Shown here: positions 18,214 through 27,100 of the stretch, piece by piece
Layout of the letters: every line of letters begins with the position of its first letter
How positions within the stretch are numbered: the stretch's first letter is position 1
DNA from: Variovorax boronicumulans
GTDB lineage: Bacteria > Pseudomonadota > Gammaproteobacteria > Burkholderiales > Burkholderiaceae_C
Assembly: GCF_029892485.1 (NCBI RefSeq)
Contig: NZ_JARXVG010000010.1
Coordinates: 215,932 to 279,931, forward strand
DNA length: 64,000 bases
Direction of reading: 5' to 3'
Program-made: the position numbers and the translations under genes
The notes under the pieces: generated by a model
What the model saw: only the letters and a program-made list of their open reading frames with translations
Told to the model about the DNA's origin: nothing
Database searches by the model: none

Positions 18214-20028
18214 TCACGCCATGGAGCGGGAAGCCGCGGCCCCCGCGCTGTCTTCGTCGCCCACGGCCACCAGCGGCTTCTTCACGCCGAAGAGCTTGGG
18301 CACCATGACCGCGGCGGTGCCGACTTCGACATCGCCCTGGCCCGTCACGTGGTAGACCGCCGTGGCCGCCGAGACGATGCGCAGCGAGTGCGTGACCACC
18401 ACCACGGTGCGCACCTTGGCCACCGCCAGCAGCGTGGCGAGCAGGTTGCGCTCGCTCTGGAAGTCGAGGTCGTTGCTGGGCTCGTCGAGCACCAGCACCG
18501 AGGGCTTGCGCAAAAAGCTCATGGCCAGCGCGAGCTTGCGGCGTTCGCCCACCGAGACGCCGGTGCCGCCCTCGCCCACCATGGTGCGGTAGCCGTCGGG
18601 CGTGCGGGAGATGAAGTCGTGCGCGCCCGAGAGCTTGCAGGCCGAGACGATCTGCTCGTCGCTCTGGCCCGGTGCCGCGCGGCGCATGGTGTCGATCAGC
18701 GTGCCGCCGAACCAGTAGACCTCCTGCGAGAGGTAGCTGATCCAGCGGGAGAGTTCTTCGCGGCCGAACTGCGACAGGTCGTACTCGCCGATGCTGATGA
18801 TGCCGCGCGTGGGCGCGTAGAGGCCCGAGATGAGCTTGACCATCGTCGACTTGCCCGCGCCGTTGCGTCCGACGATCACATGCAGCCCGCCCGGGCCTAT
18901 GTCCAGGTCGACGCCTTCCAGCACCGGCTGCTGCGCGGTCTCGGTGAAGCTGAAGCTCACGTCCTTGAGCGTGATGCGGCCCAGCGGCTGGGGCAGCGTC
19001 ATGCCCGTGGGGGGCTTCTCGACCGGCTCGCGCAGCACGGTCTCCAGGCGCTTGGCGGCTTCCTTCGCGGTGGCCAGCGAACGCCAGTTCGACACCAGCC
19101 CGGCCACCGGCTGCAGCGCCTTGAGCGCGAGCATGTTGGAGGCCACGAGTCCGCCCACCGTCATCCACTGTTCCATCACCGAGATGGCGCCCACCGTCAC
19201 CACGACCACCGAGAACACGGTGAGCAGCACCGTGGTGCCGTCGCGCGCGGTTTCGATCTGGCCGTTCTTGCTGAAGCTTTCGCTGAGCCAGGCGTTGTAC
19301 GTCTGGCGCCACATGTCGCTGATGGGGCCGTCATTGGCCTGCGTCTTGAGGGTTTCGCGCGCGTTGCAGATCTCGGAGGTCATGCGATCGAGGCCGCGGC
19401 CGCGCTGCACTTCCTCGACGCGGCCGGCGCGCACCTCGTCGGCCCACCACCAGGCCAGGAACGACATGATCGCGAGGAACGCGGCCACCACCGGCAGCAC
19501 CGGCAACGCGACGATGCCGATCACCACGAGCGCGAAGACGGCCATCGGCAGGTCGAAGATCGATTGCGCGAGGCCGCCCGTGACGGTGCCGCGCACCGAG
19601 CCCACGTCGCGGAAGTACTGCTGCCACACCGAGGCCGGCCGCGCTTCGAGCGCGCGCAGCGGGCGCGCCAGCATCGATTGCAGCAACGCACCCGAGACAC
19701 CGTGGTCGATGATCGCGCCAGCGTTGCGCAGCATGCGCGAGCGCCGCGTGCGCAGCCAGAACTCGATGCACAGGAAAAAGAGGATGCCGCTGACCAGCGC
19801 GGCGAGCGTCGAGGTGCCGCTGCGCGACAGCACGCGGTCATACACCTGCAGCAGGAAGATGGAAGGCAGCAGCCCGAACAGGCTGATGGGCAGCGAGCGC
19901 CAGGCCGCGCTCTTCACCAGCGGATAGGCCGCGCGAAACGCCGCGTTGAGTGCGCCCGCGTAAGGACTCGCACCCGGCTCGTCCGGCGTTTCGGCAACCA
20001 GCTGGCTGGGCAAGAGAAACTTGATCAT
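18214..20028 (-). CDS. Type I secretion ABC exporter (permease-ATPase) with atypical signature motif
   Basis: This 604-residue fused exporter has a six-helix membrane domain (about residues 45-300) and a C-terminal nucleotide-binding domain. Walker A GRNGAGKST is at 387-395, Walker B VLVLDEP at 511-517 and the switch His in VVVTHS at 547. The ABC signature, normally LSGGQ, reads VSVGER at 491-496. There is no N-terminal C39 or C39-like peptidase domain, so it belongs to the short (PrtD-like) T1SS exporters. The upstream gap holds an inverted TGTTAC-N6-GTAACA dyad at 20076-20093. Its likely cargo is the adhesin-like protein encoded upstream. Confidence 0.9.
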   Translation of the reverse strand: MIKFLLPSQLVAETPDEPGASPYAGALNAAFRAAYPLVKSAAWRSLPISLFGLLPSIFLLQVYDRVLSRSGTSTLAALVSGILFFLCIEFWLRTRRSRMLRNAGAIIDHGVSGALLQSMLARPLRALEARPASVWQQYFRDVGSVRGTVTGGLAQSIFDLPMAVFALVVIGIVALPVLPVVAAFLAIMSFLAWWWADEVRAGRVEEVQRGRGLDRMTSEICNARETLKTQANDGPISDMWRQTYNAWLSESFSKNGQIETARDGTTVLLTVFSVVVVTVGAISVMEQWMTVGGLVASNMLALKALQPVAGLVSNWRSLATAKEAAKRLETVLREPVEKPPTGMTLPQPLGRITLKDVSFSFTETAQQPVLEGVDLDIGPGGLHVIVGRNGAGKSTMVKLISGLYAPTRGIISIGEYDLSQFGREELSRWISYLSQEVYWFGGTLIDTMRRAAPGQSDEQIVSACKLSGAHDFISRTPDGYRTMVGEGGTGVSVGERRKLALAMSFLRKPSVLVLDEPSNDLDFQSERNLLATLLAVAKVRTVVVVTHSLRIVSAATAVYHVTGQGDVEVGTAAVMVPKLFGVKKPLVAVGDEDSAGAAASRSMA

Positions 20029-20075
20029 GAGAGAAGGCCGATCCGTCGTGCAATGACGCCTGCACCATTATCAAC

Positions 20076-20093
20076 TGTTACCCAGCTGTAACA
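20076..20093. promoter_or_regulatory. TGTTAC-N6-GTAACA inverted repeat upstream of the ABC exporter
   Basis: This perfect inverted hexamer with a six-base spacer ends 48 bp before the ABC exporter start codon. The same GTAAC/GTTAC pentamer is clustered upstream of the Tad operon (917-1204) and the adhesin gene (28310-28327). It is a candidate operator for a shared regulator, an inference from spacing and repetition only. Confidence 0.4.
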
Positions 20094-20119
20094 AGGCAAA
20101 AATTCACTCCCCATGCGCC

Positions 20120-20398
20120 TCAGCAACGGGGTGCACGCCCCTTCATCGGATCGACCTGTTTCTCATGCTTCGCATCGCGCGTGGCGATGAACGCGGCGGT
20201 CGTGCAATCGACCTGCCGGTCCACCGTCGCTTCCCCCCTGACCGCGGGCAAACCCTCGGCCAGCACCAGCGCGATGTTCGCGCACAACAGCATGCACAGC
20301 ACCCACGCGAACAACAGCTGTACCCAGCCCATCCACCAGCGTCGCGGCGCCTCCACGTCGCGTTCGTAGGGCATGTGAATCAATGTGTTCCATCTCAT
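20120..20398 (-). CDS. Small single-helix membrane protein, unknown
   Basis: This is a 92-residue protein with a basic cytoplasmic N-terminus (PRRWWMGW), one hydrophobic helix (about residues 27-48, VQLLFAWVLCMLLCANIALVL with LAEG following) and a soluble tail with two spaced cysteines. The start ATG at 20398 overlaps the stop of the Mur-like fusion gene (ATGA), strong evidence that it is a real translationally coupled gene. I recognise no family. Position between the fusion gene and the ABC exporter suggests a membrane partner in the secretion or surface-modification locus. Confidence 0.68.
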   Translation of the reverse strand: MRWNTLIHMPYERDVEAPRRWWMGWVQLLFAWVLCMLLCANIALVLAEGLPAVRGEATVDRQVDCTTAAFIATRDAKHEKQVDPMKGRAPRC

Positions 20399-23300
20399 GG
20401 CAATGCTTTCAAAACCCGGGCGAGCCGGGAGAGGCCGACACCTGCGGAACTCTTGGCCAGCACCCAGTCGCCCGGTTGCAGCAGACCGCCCAAGGCGGTC
20501 GACAGGTCCGACACATCCACGAACCAATGTGAACGGACCTTGGTACGGATGCGCGCGTGCAGCGCCCGCATGAGCGGACCGCACAACAGCACCCGGTCAG
20601 GCTGCGACGCCAGCAACTCTTCCTCCAGATCGAGGTGATGGCGTTGCGCCGCGGGGCCCAGCTCCTGCATGTCGCCAAGGATGGCGACACGTCGCGCAGG
20701 TTCGCAGGGAGCTTGTGACAGCAATTCAAGCGCCGCCCGCATCGAGCTCGGGTTGGCGTCATAGGTTTCATCGATCAGCTTGAAGCTTCCGCCGCCGATG
20801 TGAATGGTGTGCAGCGCACCGCGTCCGCCCGGCGGCTCGAAGTGCGCGAAGGGCTCGACGGCCGCGGCCAGCGGCAGGCGCAGCGCCTGCAGCGCACCGA
20901 GCGCGGCGACGGCGCTCGCGCCCATGTGGCGGCCCGGTGCATTGAGCCGCAATTGAAAGGGCTCGCCCGCCACCTGCGCCTGCACCTCGCCGTGGTCGAA
21001 GGCCAGCAGGCGCACGTCGGCGTCCTCGTGCTCGCCGTAGGTCACGATCTGCAGCTGGTGCGCCATCGCGGCTTCGACAAAGATCGGGAACTCGGGCATG
21101 TCGCGGTTGAGCACCACGTTGTCGCCGGCGGCCATGCCCTGGAAGATCCGGCTGTCCATGCGCGCGGCGGCTTCGGAGGGGCCGCGGTGTTTCTGCGATG
21201 CGGCCGAGAGCCCGGTCACCACCACCAGCGAAGGCCGCACCAGCTGCGACGAGGCCGGCATGTGCGAGGTGCCCATCTCCAGCACCCAGTAGGCCGCATG
21301 CCGCGGCATGCAGGTGAGGTTCCATGCGATGCCGGAAGGCAGGCTGATGTTGCCTTCGGGCTGGCCGACCTCGCCCCACACCGTGAGTGCCCCGGCCATC
21401 ATGGCAGCCACGGTGCTGCTGCCGGTGCCGTGGCCCAGCACGCCGCAGACGCGGCCGGTGAACTCGGTGCGCGCATGCTCGCCCAGCTGCAGCACGGCCT
21501 GCAGCACGTTCGGCACCTTGAGCACCGGCACGCGCTTGTCCAGGTGCGGCTTGGGGTCGGTGCACAGCACGGCCGCGGCGGGTTGCAGCACGCCCTTGAG
21601 CGTGACGGCGGCCAGCGGCGTCTTCGACGGCCGCGTCTGGTTCTCGAACACCACGCGGCCCTTGCGCATGAAGGAGCGCTGCGTCACGCCGCTGGCGCGC
21701 CAGCCGTCTTCGGGGCGCACCACCCATTCGCCGCTGGTCACGCGCGCCATCTCGCTCGCGGTCCAGGCGGCGCCGTCGTCCCTGGGGCTGCCGAGTGCGC
21801 TGCTCGCGCCCAGCGGCACGCGGCGCTCGAGCAGGAAGCGGTGGTACGACGCGAAGCCCGAGACGTACTGCTCGACATCGTCGATGCGCACGCGGAACGC
21901 ATGGTGGCGGATGAAGAAGGAGCCGACGACGGTGGACGGCCGGCGGAAGTACATCGCCACCTCCGGCCAGAAGAAGCCGTTGAGCAGGTAGTGGGCGCGG
22001 TAGTCGAGTGCGCGGTAGAACTTCTCGGTGTCCAGCTCGTCGAGCAGGTGCCGCATCGCGGGCATGCCCTCCAGGCGCTGGAGCATCTGCTGCGCGGCCA
22101 GCATGAGGCCGAGCAGCGTCGGGAAAGTGGTCTTGCGGTCGAGCACGAAGTCGAGGTAACCCGCGACGTTCTGCAGCCCGAAGCGGAAGTACTTCTCCTG
22201 CGGGCTCCAGTGCGTGAGTTCGTTGACGCAGCAGCTCAACCAGTGGTCGTGCGCCTGCCAGTGCTGGCTCGCGATGAAGTGATCGAAGGCCTTCTCCACC
22301 GTGGCCAGCCAGCGCGCATCGCGCGTGAGGCCATAGAGGCGCATGAGCCCGTAGGCCGCCTCGCCGTCGTAGTAGATGACGCGCGAAGCCTGCTTCAGCG
22401 CCAGGTCGGTGGCGTGCAGCACGTGGTTGAAACGGCCGGTGGCCGGGTCCTGCAGCGACACGATGCCCAACGCCAGCTTTTCCAGCAGCGGCAGCCAGCG
22501 GCGCGTGTCCATGAGCTCGCAGTACTTCACCAGCGCGAGCACGCAGGCGGCGTTGCCGCCGAGCTTGATCTCGCCGCCGGTGTCCACGAGGAAGGCCACC
22601 TCGCGGCCGTCGGCGAGCTGGTAGTCGCGGATCAGCCATTTGGTGAGATGGTCGAGCGACCGGTCGATGGCCGAGCGCAGGGTTTCGTCGCGCGTGATCT
22701 CCCATGCTTCGAGCATGGCGTGGATCGCGCTCGCATGGCGCATCGCGTCGTAGGTCGGAATGCGGCGGTCGAAGCACGGGAAGTAGCCGTACACGAAGAG
22801 CCCGTCGCTCTGCACCTGGCGCGCGAGGTAGGCCGAGCCGCTGCGCACCAGGTCCAGCGCCGACTGCGGGTTCAGCGCCGGCAGCTGGCGCCGCCCCGCA
22901 TCGAGCCCCGTGCCGATGAGCTTGTGCACCACGCCGTCGGGCTGGCAGAACACGCCCACGGTCGCGAGCAGGTAGACCGGGTGGTCCGTCGGCATGTCCA
23001 GCGCGAGCGTGCGCCGGAACCGCGCCTGGCCGTAGGCCTCGAAGTTGCGCGGGTTCATCACCGCATGCGCAATGGTCGAGTCGCCGGCGAGCATCGCGTT
23101 GGCGTTGAGCTCCTGCTCGGTGAAGGCGATCTCGAAGTCCTTGTCGAAGGCCAGGCCCAGGCGGAAGTAGTTGCGCTTGACGGCGGTCAGCTGGGTCTTG
23201 AACTGCGCCCAGTCCATCGGGCTCGCGCCCTCGACCCAGTCGATGCGCAGCCACGGCGAGACCACGCCGTGGTCGCGCACCCAGTCCTCGACGAGGTCGG

Positions 23301-23478
23301 CGCCTTCGCGCCATGCGGTCTCGAACTCGGCCGCGCGCGCATGCACGACATGCGCACGCTGCGACCCGTCGCTCACCGAGAAGAACAGCGTGAACGCGGG
23401 GTATGGCGCCGGCAACGCCGCGCACACCGAAGCGAGGCGTTCGTGGCAGGCATGGAGCTGGTCTGAAAAGGACATCAT
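20395..23478 (-). CDS. Large fusion: helical glycosidase-like N-terminus plus degenerate MurF-like ligase
   Basis: This 1027-residue protein has two parts. Residues 1 to about 560 include an alpha-helical, tryptophan- and tyrosine-rich region (200-500) with repeats like YDAMRHAS and YYDGEAAYGLMRLY that suggest an (alpha/alpha)6 barrel, as in six-hairpin glycosidase and epimerase families. Residues 570-1027 match the three-domain MurF plan: N-domain, ATPase centre with EMGTSH (734-739), then ETYDANPSSM and LGDMQELG as in MurF C-domains. The phosphate loop reads GHGTGSST (682-689), with Ser where Mur ligases have the essential Lys, and the carbamylated-lysine region is also altered. It may be a pseudoenzyme or scaffold. 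No signal peptide is seen. It lies in the type I secretion locus. Confidence 0.72.
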   Translation of the reverse strand: MMSFSDQLHACHERLASVCAALPAPYPAFTLFFSVSDGSQRAHVVHARAAEFETAWREGADLVEDWVRDHGVVSPWLRIDWVEGASPMDWAQFKTQLTAVKRNYFRLGLAFDKDFEIAFTEQELNANAMLAGDSTIAHAVMNPRNFEAYGQARFRRTLALDMPTDHPVYLLATVGVFCQPDGVVHKLIGTGLDAGRRQLPALNPQSALDLVRSGSAYLARQVQSDGLFVYGYFPCFDRRIPTYDAMRHASAIHAMLEAWEITRDETLRSAIDRSLDHLTKWLIRDYQLADGREVAFLVDTGGEIKLGGNAACVLALVKYCELMDTRRWLPLLEKLALGIVSLQDPATGRFNHVLHATDLALKQASRVIYYDGEAAYGLMRLYGLTRDARWLATVEKAFDHFIASQHWQAHDHWLSCCVNELTHWSPQEKYFRFGLQNVAGYLDFVLDRKTTFPTLLGLMLAAQQMLQRLEGMPAMRHLLDELDTEKFYRALDYRAHYLLNGFFWPEVAMYFRRPSTVVGSFFIRHHAFRVRIDDVEQYVSGFASYHRFLLERRVPLGASSALGSPRDDGAAWTASEMARVTSGEWVVRPEDGWRASGVTQRSFMRKGRVVFENQTRPSKTPLAAVTLKGVLQPAAAVLCTDPKPHLDKRVPVLKVPNVLQAVLQLGEHARTEFTGRVCGVLGHGTGSSTVAAMMAGALTVWGEVGQPEGNISLPSGIAWNLTCMPRHAAYWVLEMGTSHMPASSQLVRPSLVVVTGLSAASQKHRGPSEAAARMDSRIFQGMAAGDNVVLNRDMPEFPIFVEAAMAHQLQIVTYGEHEDADVRLLAFDHGEVQAQVAGEPFQLRLNAPGRHMGASAVAALGALQALRLPLAAAVEPFAHFEPPGGRGALHTIHIGGGSFKLIDETYDANPSSMRAALELLSQAPCEPARRVAILGDMQELGPAAQRHHLDLEEELLASQPDRVLLCGPLMRALHARIRTKVRSHWFVDVSDLSTALGGLLQPGDWVLAKSSAGVGLSRLARVLKALP

Positions 23479-23588
23479 TCGGCCCCGATCGAGTGCGGGA
23501 GACCGGTCGCGTCCGTCATCTGCTCTCGCTTGGACGGAATCGCTGACCGGAGACTGTTGCCTTCGACGTCATCGCTTGAGCTCCGGCT

Positions 23589-24092
23589 TCAGCGGTAGCT
23601 GAACTCGGCGCGGCGATTGAGCTGGTAGCCCTCCTCGGTGGTTTCGGCAGACGCGGGCTTTTCGGTGCCCCAGCTGATGGCCTCGACGCGTTCGGCCGGC
23701 ACGCCCAGTTGCGTGAGCGCCCGTTGCACCGACTCCGACCGGCGCTGCCCCAGCGCGAGGTTGTATTCGCGGCCGCCGCGCGAGTCGGTGTGGCCTTCGA
23801 TGACCACGCGGCTCGACGGACGGTTCTTCAGGAAGCTCGCATGCGCTTCCACGATCCGCTGGTCCTGCGTGCGGATGTTGTATTTGTCGAAGTCGAAGTA
23901 GACGATCTTCGGCACGCCAGCCGGCCCGTTCTGCACCACGGCCGGGGGTGGGGGTTCCACCTTGGCGACCGCGGCCGTGGCCTTGTTCGAGTAGTAGTAG
24001 TTCGCGTCGTCGCGTCCCGTCTTCGGGGCCACGCAGGCGGCAAGGCTTGCCGCCAGCGCAACGATGGTCAATGTCTGATAGCTGCTCTTCAT
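23589..24092 (-). CDS. OmpA/Pal-type peptidoglycan-binding lipoprotein
   Basis: This 167-residue lipoprotein has a signal sequence with lipobox LAAC near residue 20, a short Pro-rich linker, and a C-terminal OmpA domain (residues 60-167) with the typical YFDFDKYNI, EGHTDSRGGREYNLALGQRR and NRRAEF motifs. It tethers the outer membrane to peptidoglycan. OmpA-type proteins often accompany large type I secreted adhesins. It is 83 bp downstream of the adhesin gene on the same strand and 110 bp upstream of the Mur-like fusion. Confidence 0.92.
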   Translation of the reverse strand: MKSSYQTLTIVALAASLAACVAPKTGRDDANYYYSNKATAAVAKVEPPPPAVVQNGPAGVPKIVYFDFDKYNIRTQDQRIVEAHASFLKNRPSSRVVIEGHTDSRGGREYNLALGQRRSESVQRALTQLGVPAERVEAISWGTEKPASAETTEEGYQLNRRAEFSYR

Positions 24093-24175
24093 ACCAATCC
24101 TTTCGCGGGGCAGGCCGGTGGTGGCCTGCCCCAGTGCTGTCGCTCTTCCTCTCCTCCTCCAGCCCTTGTTCTTGA

Positions 24176-27100
24176 TCAGCCCAGCAGGCCGTGCAGGACG
24201 TTCGTCACAGGCGTCAGCGTGTGGTCCACCAGACTGGTGATCGGGGTCACGACCTCGGTCACCAGCGGGGTGACTGCGTGGTCGACGGTGTTCACCACCG
24301 TGTCGACCACCGGAGCCACCGTGCCCGTTGCGCCGGCCAGGATGTCGGTCACCGGTGCGAGTGCGCCGGAAGCGGTACCCGTCACGGTCGAGGCGATCGG
24401 CGCGACGGTGTCCGTCAGGCCGCTTGCCACGCCGGAGATCGGCTCCAGAATGTTGGCGACCGGACCGTCGCTGCCCAGCACGCCGCCGAGCAGGCCACCC
24501 ACCAGGCCGTCCTGGCCCAGCAGGCTGCCGACCAAGCCGTCGTTGCCAAGCAGGTTGCCCACGAGGCCGTCTTCGCCCAACAGACCACCAACCAGGCCGT
24601 CGTTGCCGAGGACGCCGCCGAGCAGGCCGCCGTCGCCACCGAGGACGCCGCCCAGGACACCGCCGTCACCCAGCACGCCGCCGTCACCGCCGAGGACACC
24701 GCCCAGGACACCGCCGTCACCCAGCACGCCGCCGAGCAGGCCACCGTCACCGCCGAGGACGCCGCCCAGGAGGCCGTCGTCACCCAGCACGCCGCCGAGC
24801 AAGCCGCCGTCGCCACCGAGGACACCGCCCAGGAGGCCGTCGTCACCGAGGATGCCGCCGAGCAAACCACCGTCACCGCCAAGGACACCGCCCAGGAGGC
24901 CGTCGTCACCCAGCACGCCGCCGAGCAAACCGCCGTCGCCGCCGAGGACACCGCCCAGAAGGCCATCGTCACCCAGCACGCCGCCGAGCAAACCACCGTC
25001 ACCGCCGAGGACACCGCCCAGGAGGCCGTCGTCACCCAGGATGCCGCCGAGCAGGCCACCGTCGCCGCCGAGGACGCCGCCCAAGAGGCCGCCGTCACCG
25101 CCGAGCAAGCCGCCCAGCAGGCCGTCATCACCCAGCACGCCGCCGAGCAAGCCACCGTCGCCACCGAGGACGCCGCCCAGAAGACCGCCGTCACCGCCGA
25201 GCAAGCCGCCCAGCAGGCCGTCGTCACCCAGCACGCCGCCGAGCAAACCACCGTCGCCGCCGAGGACGCCGCCCAGCAGGCCGTCATCACCCAGCACGCC
25301 GCCGAGCAGGTTCGCCACGCCGTCGGTGAGGAAGTCCACTTGCGTGTCGACCGCGTTCAGCAGCGCTCCCGTCGTGCCGGCACCGAGCAACTGGTCGGCC
25401 AGCGGGCTGATGAGGCCGCTCACACCGTCCGTCACCTGATCCACCACGCCGTCGACCGGGTCGAGGACGTTGGGGTTGTTCGGCGTGAAGACCGAGCCGA
25501 AGACCGGGGCCAGCAGGCCGTCGACCACGTCGGTGACGTTGTCCGTGAGGCCGACCACCGGGGTCAGCAGGTCGCCCAGGCCCAGGTCGCCGAGCACACC
25601 GTTGTTCAGACCGCTGACGATGCCGCCCACGATGCCGTCGGTCGGATCGAGCAGGGCCGGGCCGCCAGGCGTGCCCGGGTTGCCGCCGATGCCGCCCAGG
25701 ACGCCGCCGAGCAGACCGCCCAGCAGGCCGTCGTCACCCAGCAGGCCACCGACGATGCCGTCTTCGCCGAGCAGGCCGCCAGCCAGGCCATCGGGGCCGA
25801 GCAGGCCGCCGACGATGCCGTCGCCACCGAGCAGGCCGCCGGCCAGACCGTCGTCGCCCAGGAGGCCACCGACCAGGCCGTCGTCGCCGAGCAGGCCGCC
25901 CACGAGGCCGTCGCCGCCGAGCAGACCGCCGACCAGGCCGTCGTCACCCAGCACGCCACCCAGCAAGCCGTCTTCGCCGAGCAGGCCGCCGACGATGCCT
26001 TCGTCACCCAGCAGACCGCCGAGGACACCGTCGTCGCCGAGCACGCCGCCAAGCAGGCCGTCGTTGCCGAGCAGGCCGCCCAGGAGGCCGTCTTCACCGA
26101 GCAGGCCACCCACCAGACCGTCGTCGCCGAGCAGACCGCCCAGCAGGCCGTCGTCACCCAGGACGCCGCCGAGCAGGCCGCCGTCGCCACCAAGCACGCC
26201 ACCCAGCAGGCCGCCTTCACCCAGCAGACCGCCCAGGAGGCCGTCTTCACCGAGCAGGCCGCCCAACAGGCCGTCGGTGCCGAGCAGGCCACCGGCCAGA
26301 CCGTCTTCACCCAGCAGGTTGCTGAGCGCGCCGTCGTCGCCGAGCAGGCCGCCGAGCAGGCCGTCGTCGCCCAGCAGGCCGCCCAGGCCGCTGCCGTCGC
26401 CGAGCAGGCTGCCCAGCAGGCCGTCCGCACCGAGCACACCGCCGAGGACGCCACCGAGCGCGCCGTCGTCGCCGAGCAGGCCGCCGAGGAGGCCGTCATC
26501 GCCCAGCACGTTGCCGAGCAGGCCGCCCAGGGCGCTGTCGTCGCCGATCAGGCCACCGAGGAGGCCGTCGTCGCCCAGCAGGCCGCCGACCAGGCCATCT
26601 TCACCGAGCAGGCCGCCGATGAGGCCGCTGTCGCCCAGCAGACCATCGAGCAGGCCGCCGACCACACCGTCTTCACCCAGCAGGCCGTCGAGGCCGAGGC
26701 CGCCGGTCAGGCCGCCCAGCGGGCCGTCACCGCCGAGCAGGTTGTGCAGGCCGTCTGTCACGTAGTCGACCTGGCCCAGGAGCTGGTCGAAGATCGCGTC
26801 GGTCACACCGGCGCCTAGGAGGCCGTCCACGACCGGGGTCAGCGTTCCGCCGAGCGGGTCGGTGATGCTGCCCACGAGGTTGTCGACCGGATCGAACTCG
26901 TTGGGGTCGTTCGGCGTGAATTCGGAACCGAGCAGCGGGGCCAGCACGCTGTCGACGACGTCGGTCACGCCATCGACCAGCGGAGCCACCGGGGCCAGGG
27001 CGCCGCCCAGGCCGAGGGTGTCGTCGATGGCGTCGACCACGTCGTGGACGATGCCGTCGGTCGGGTCGAGCAGGTGGTCTGCGTCTGCATCTGCGTCGGC

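Noticed and set aside
20800..23466. 888-residue open frame on the plus strand
   Set aside because: It is antisense to the Mur-like fusion, which carries recognisable motifs and gene overlaps. Composition is that of a shadow frame.
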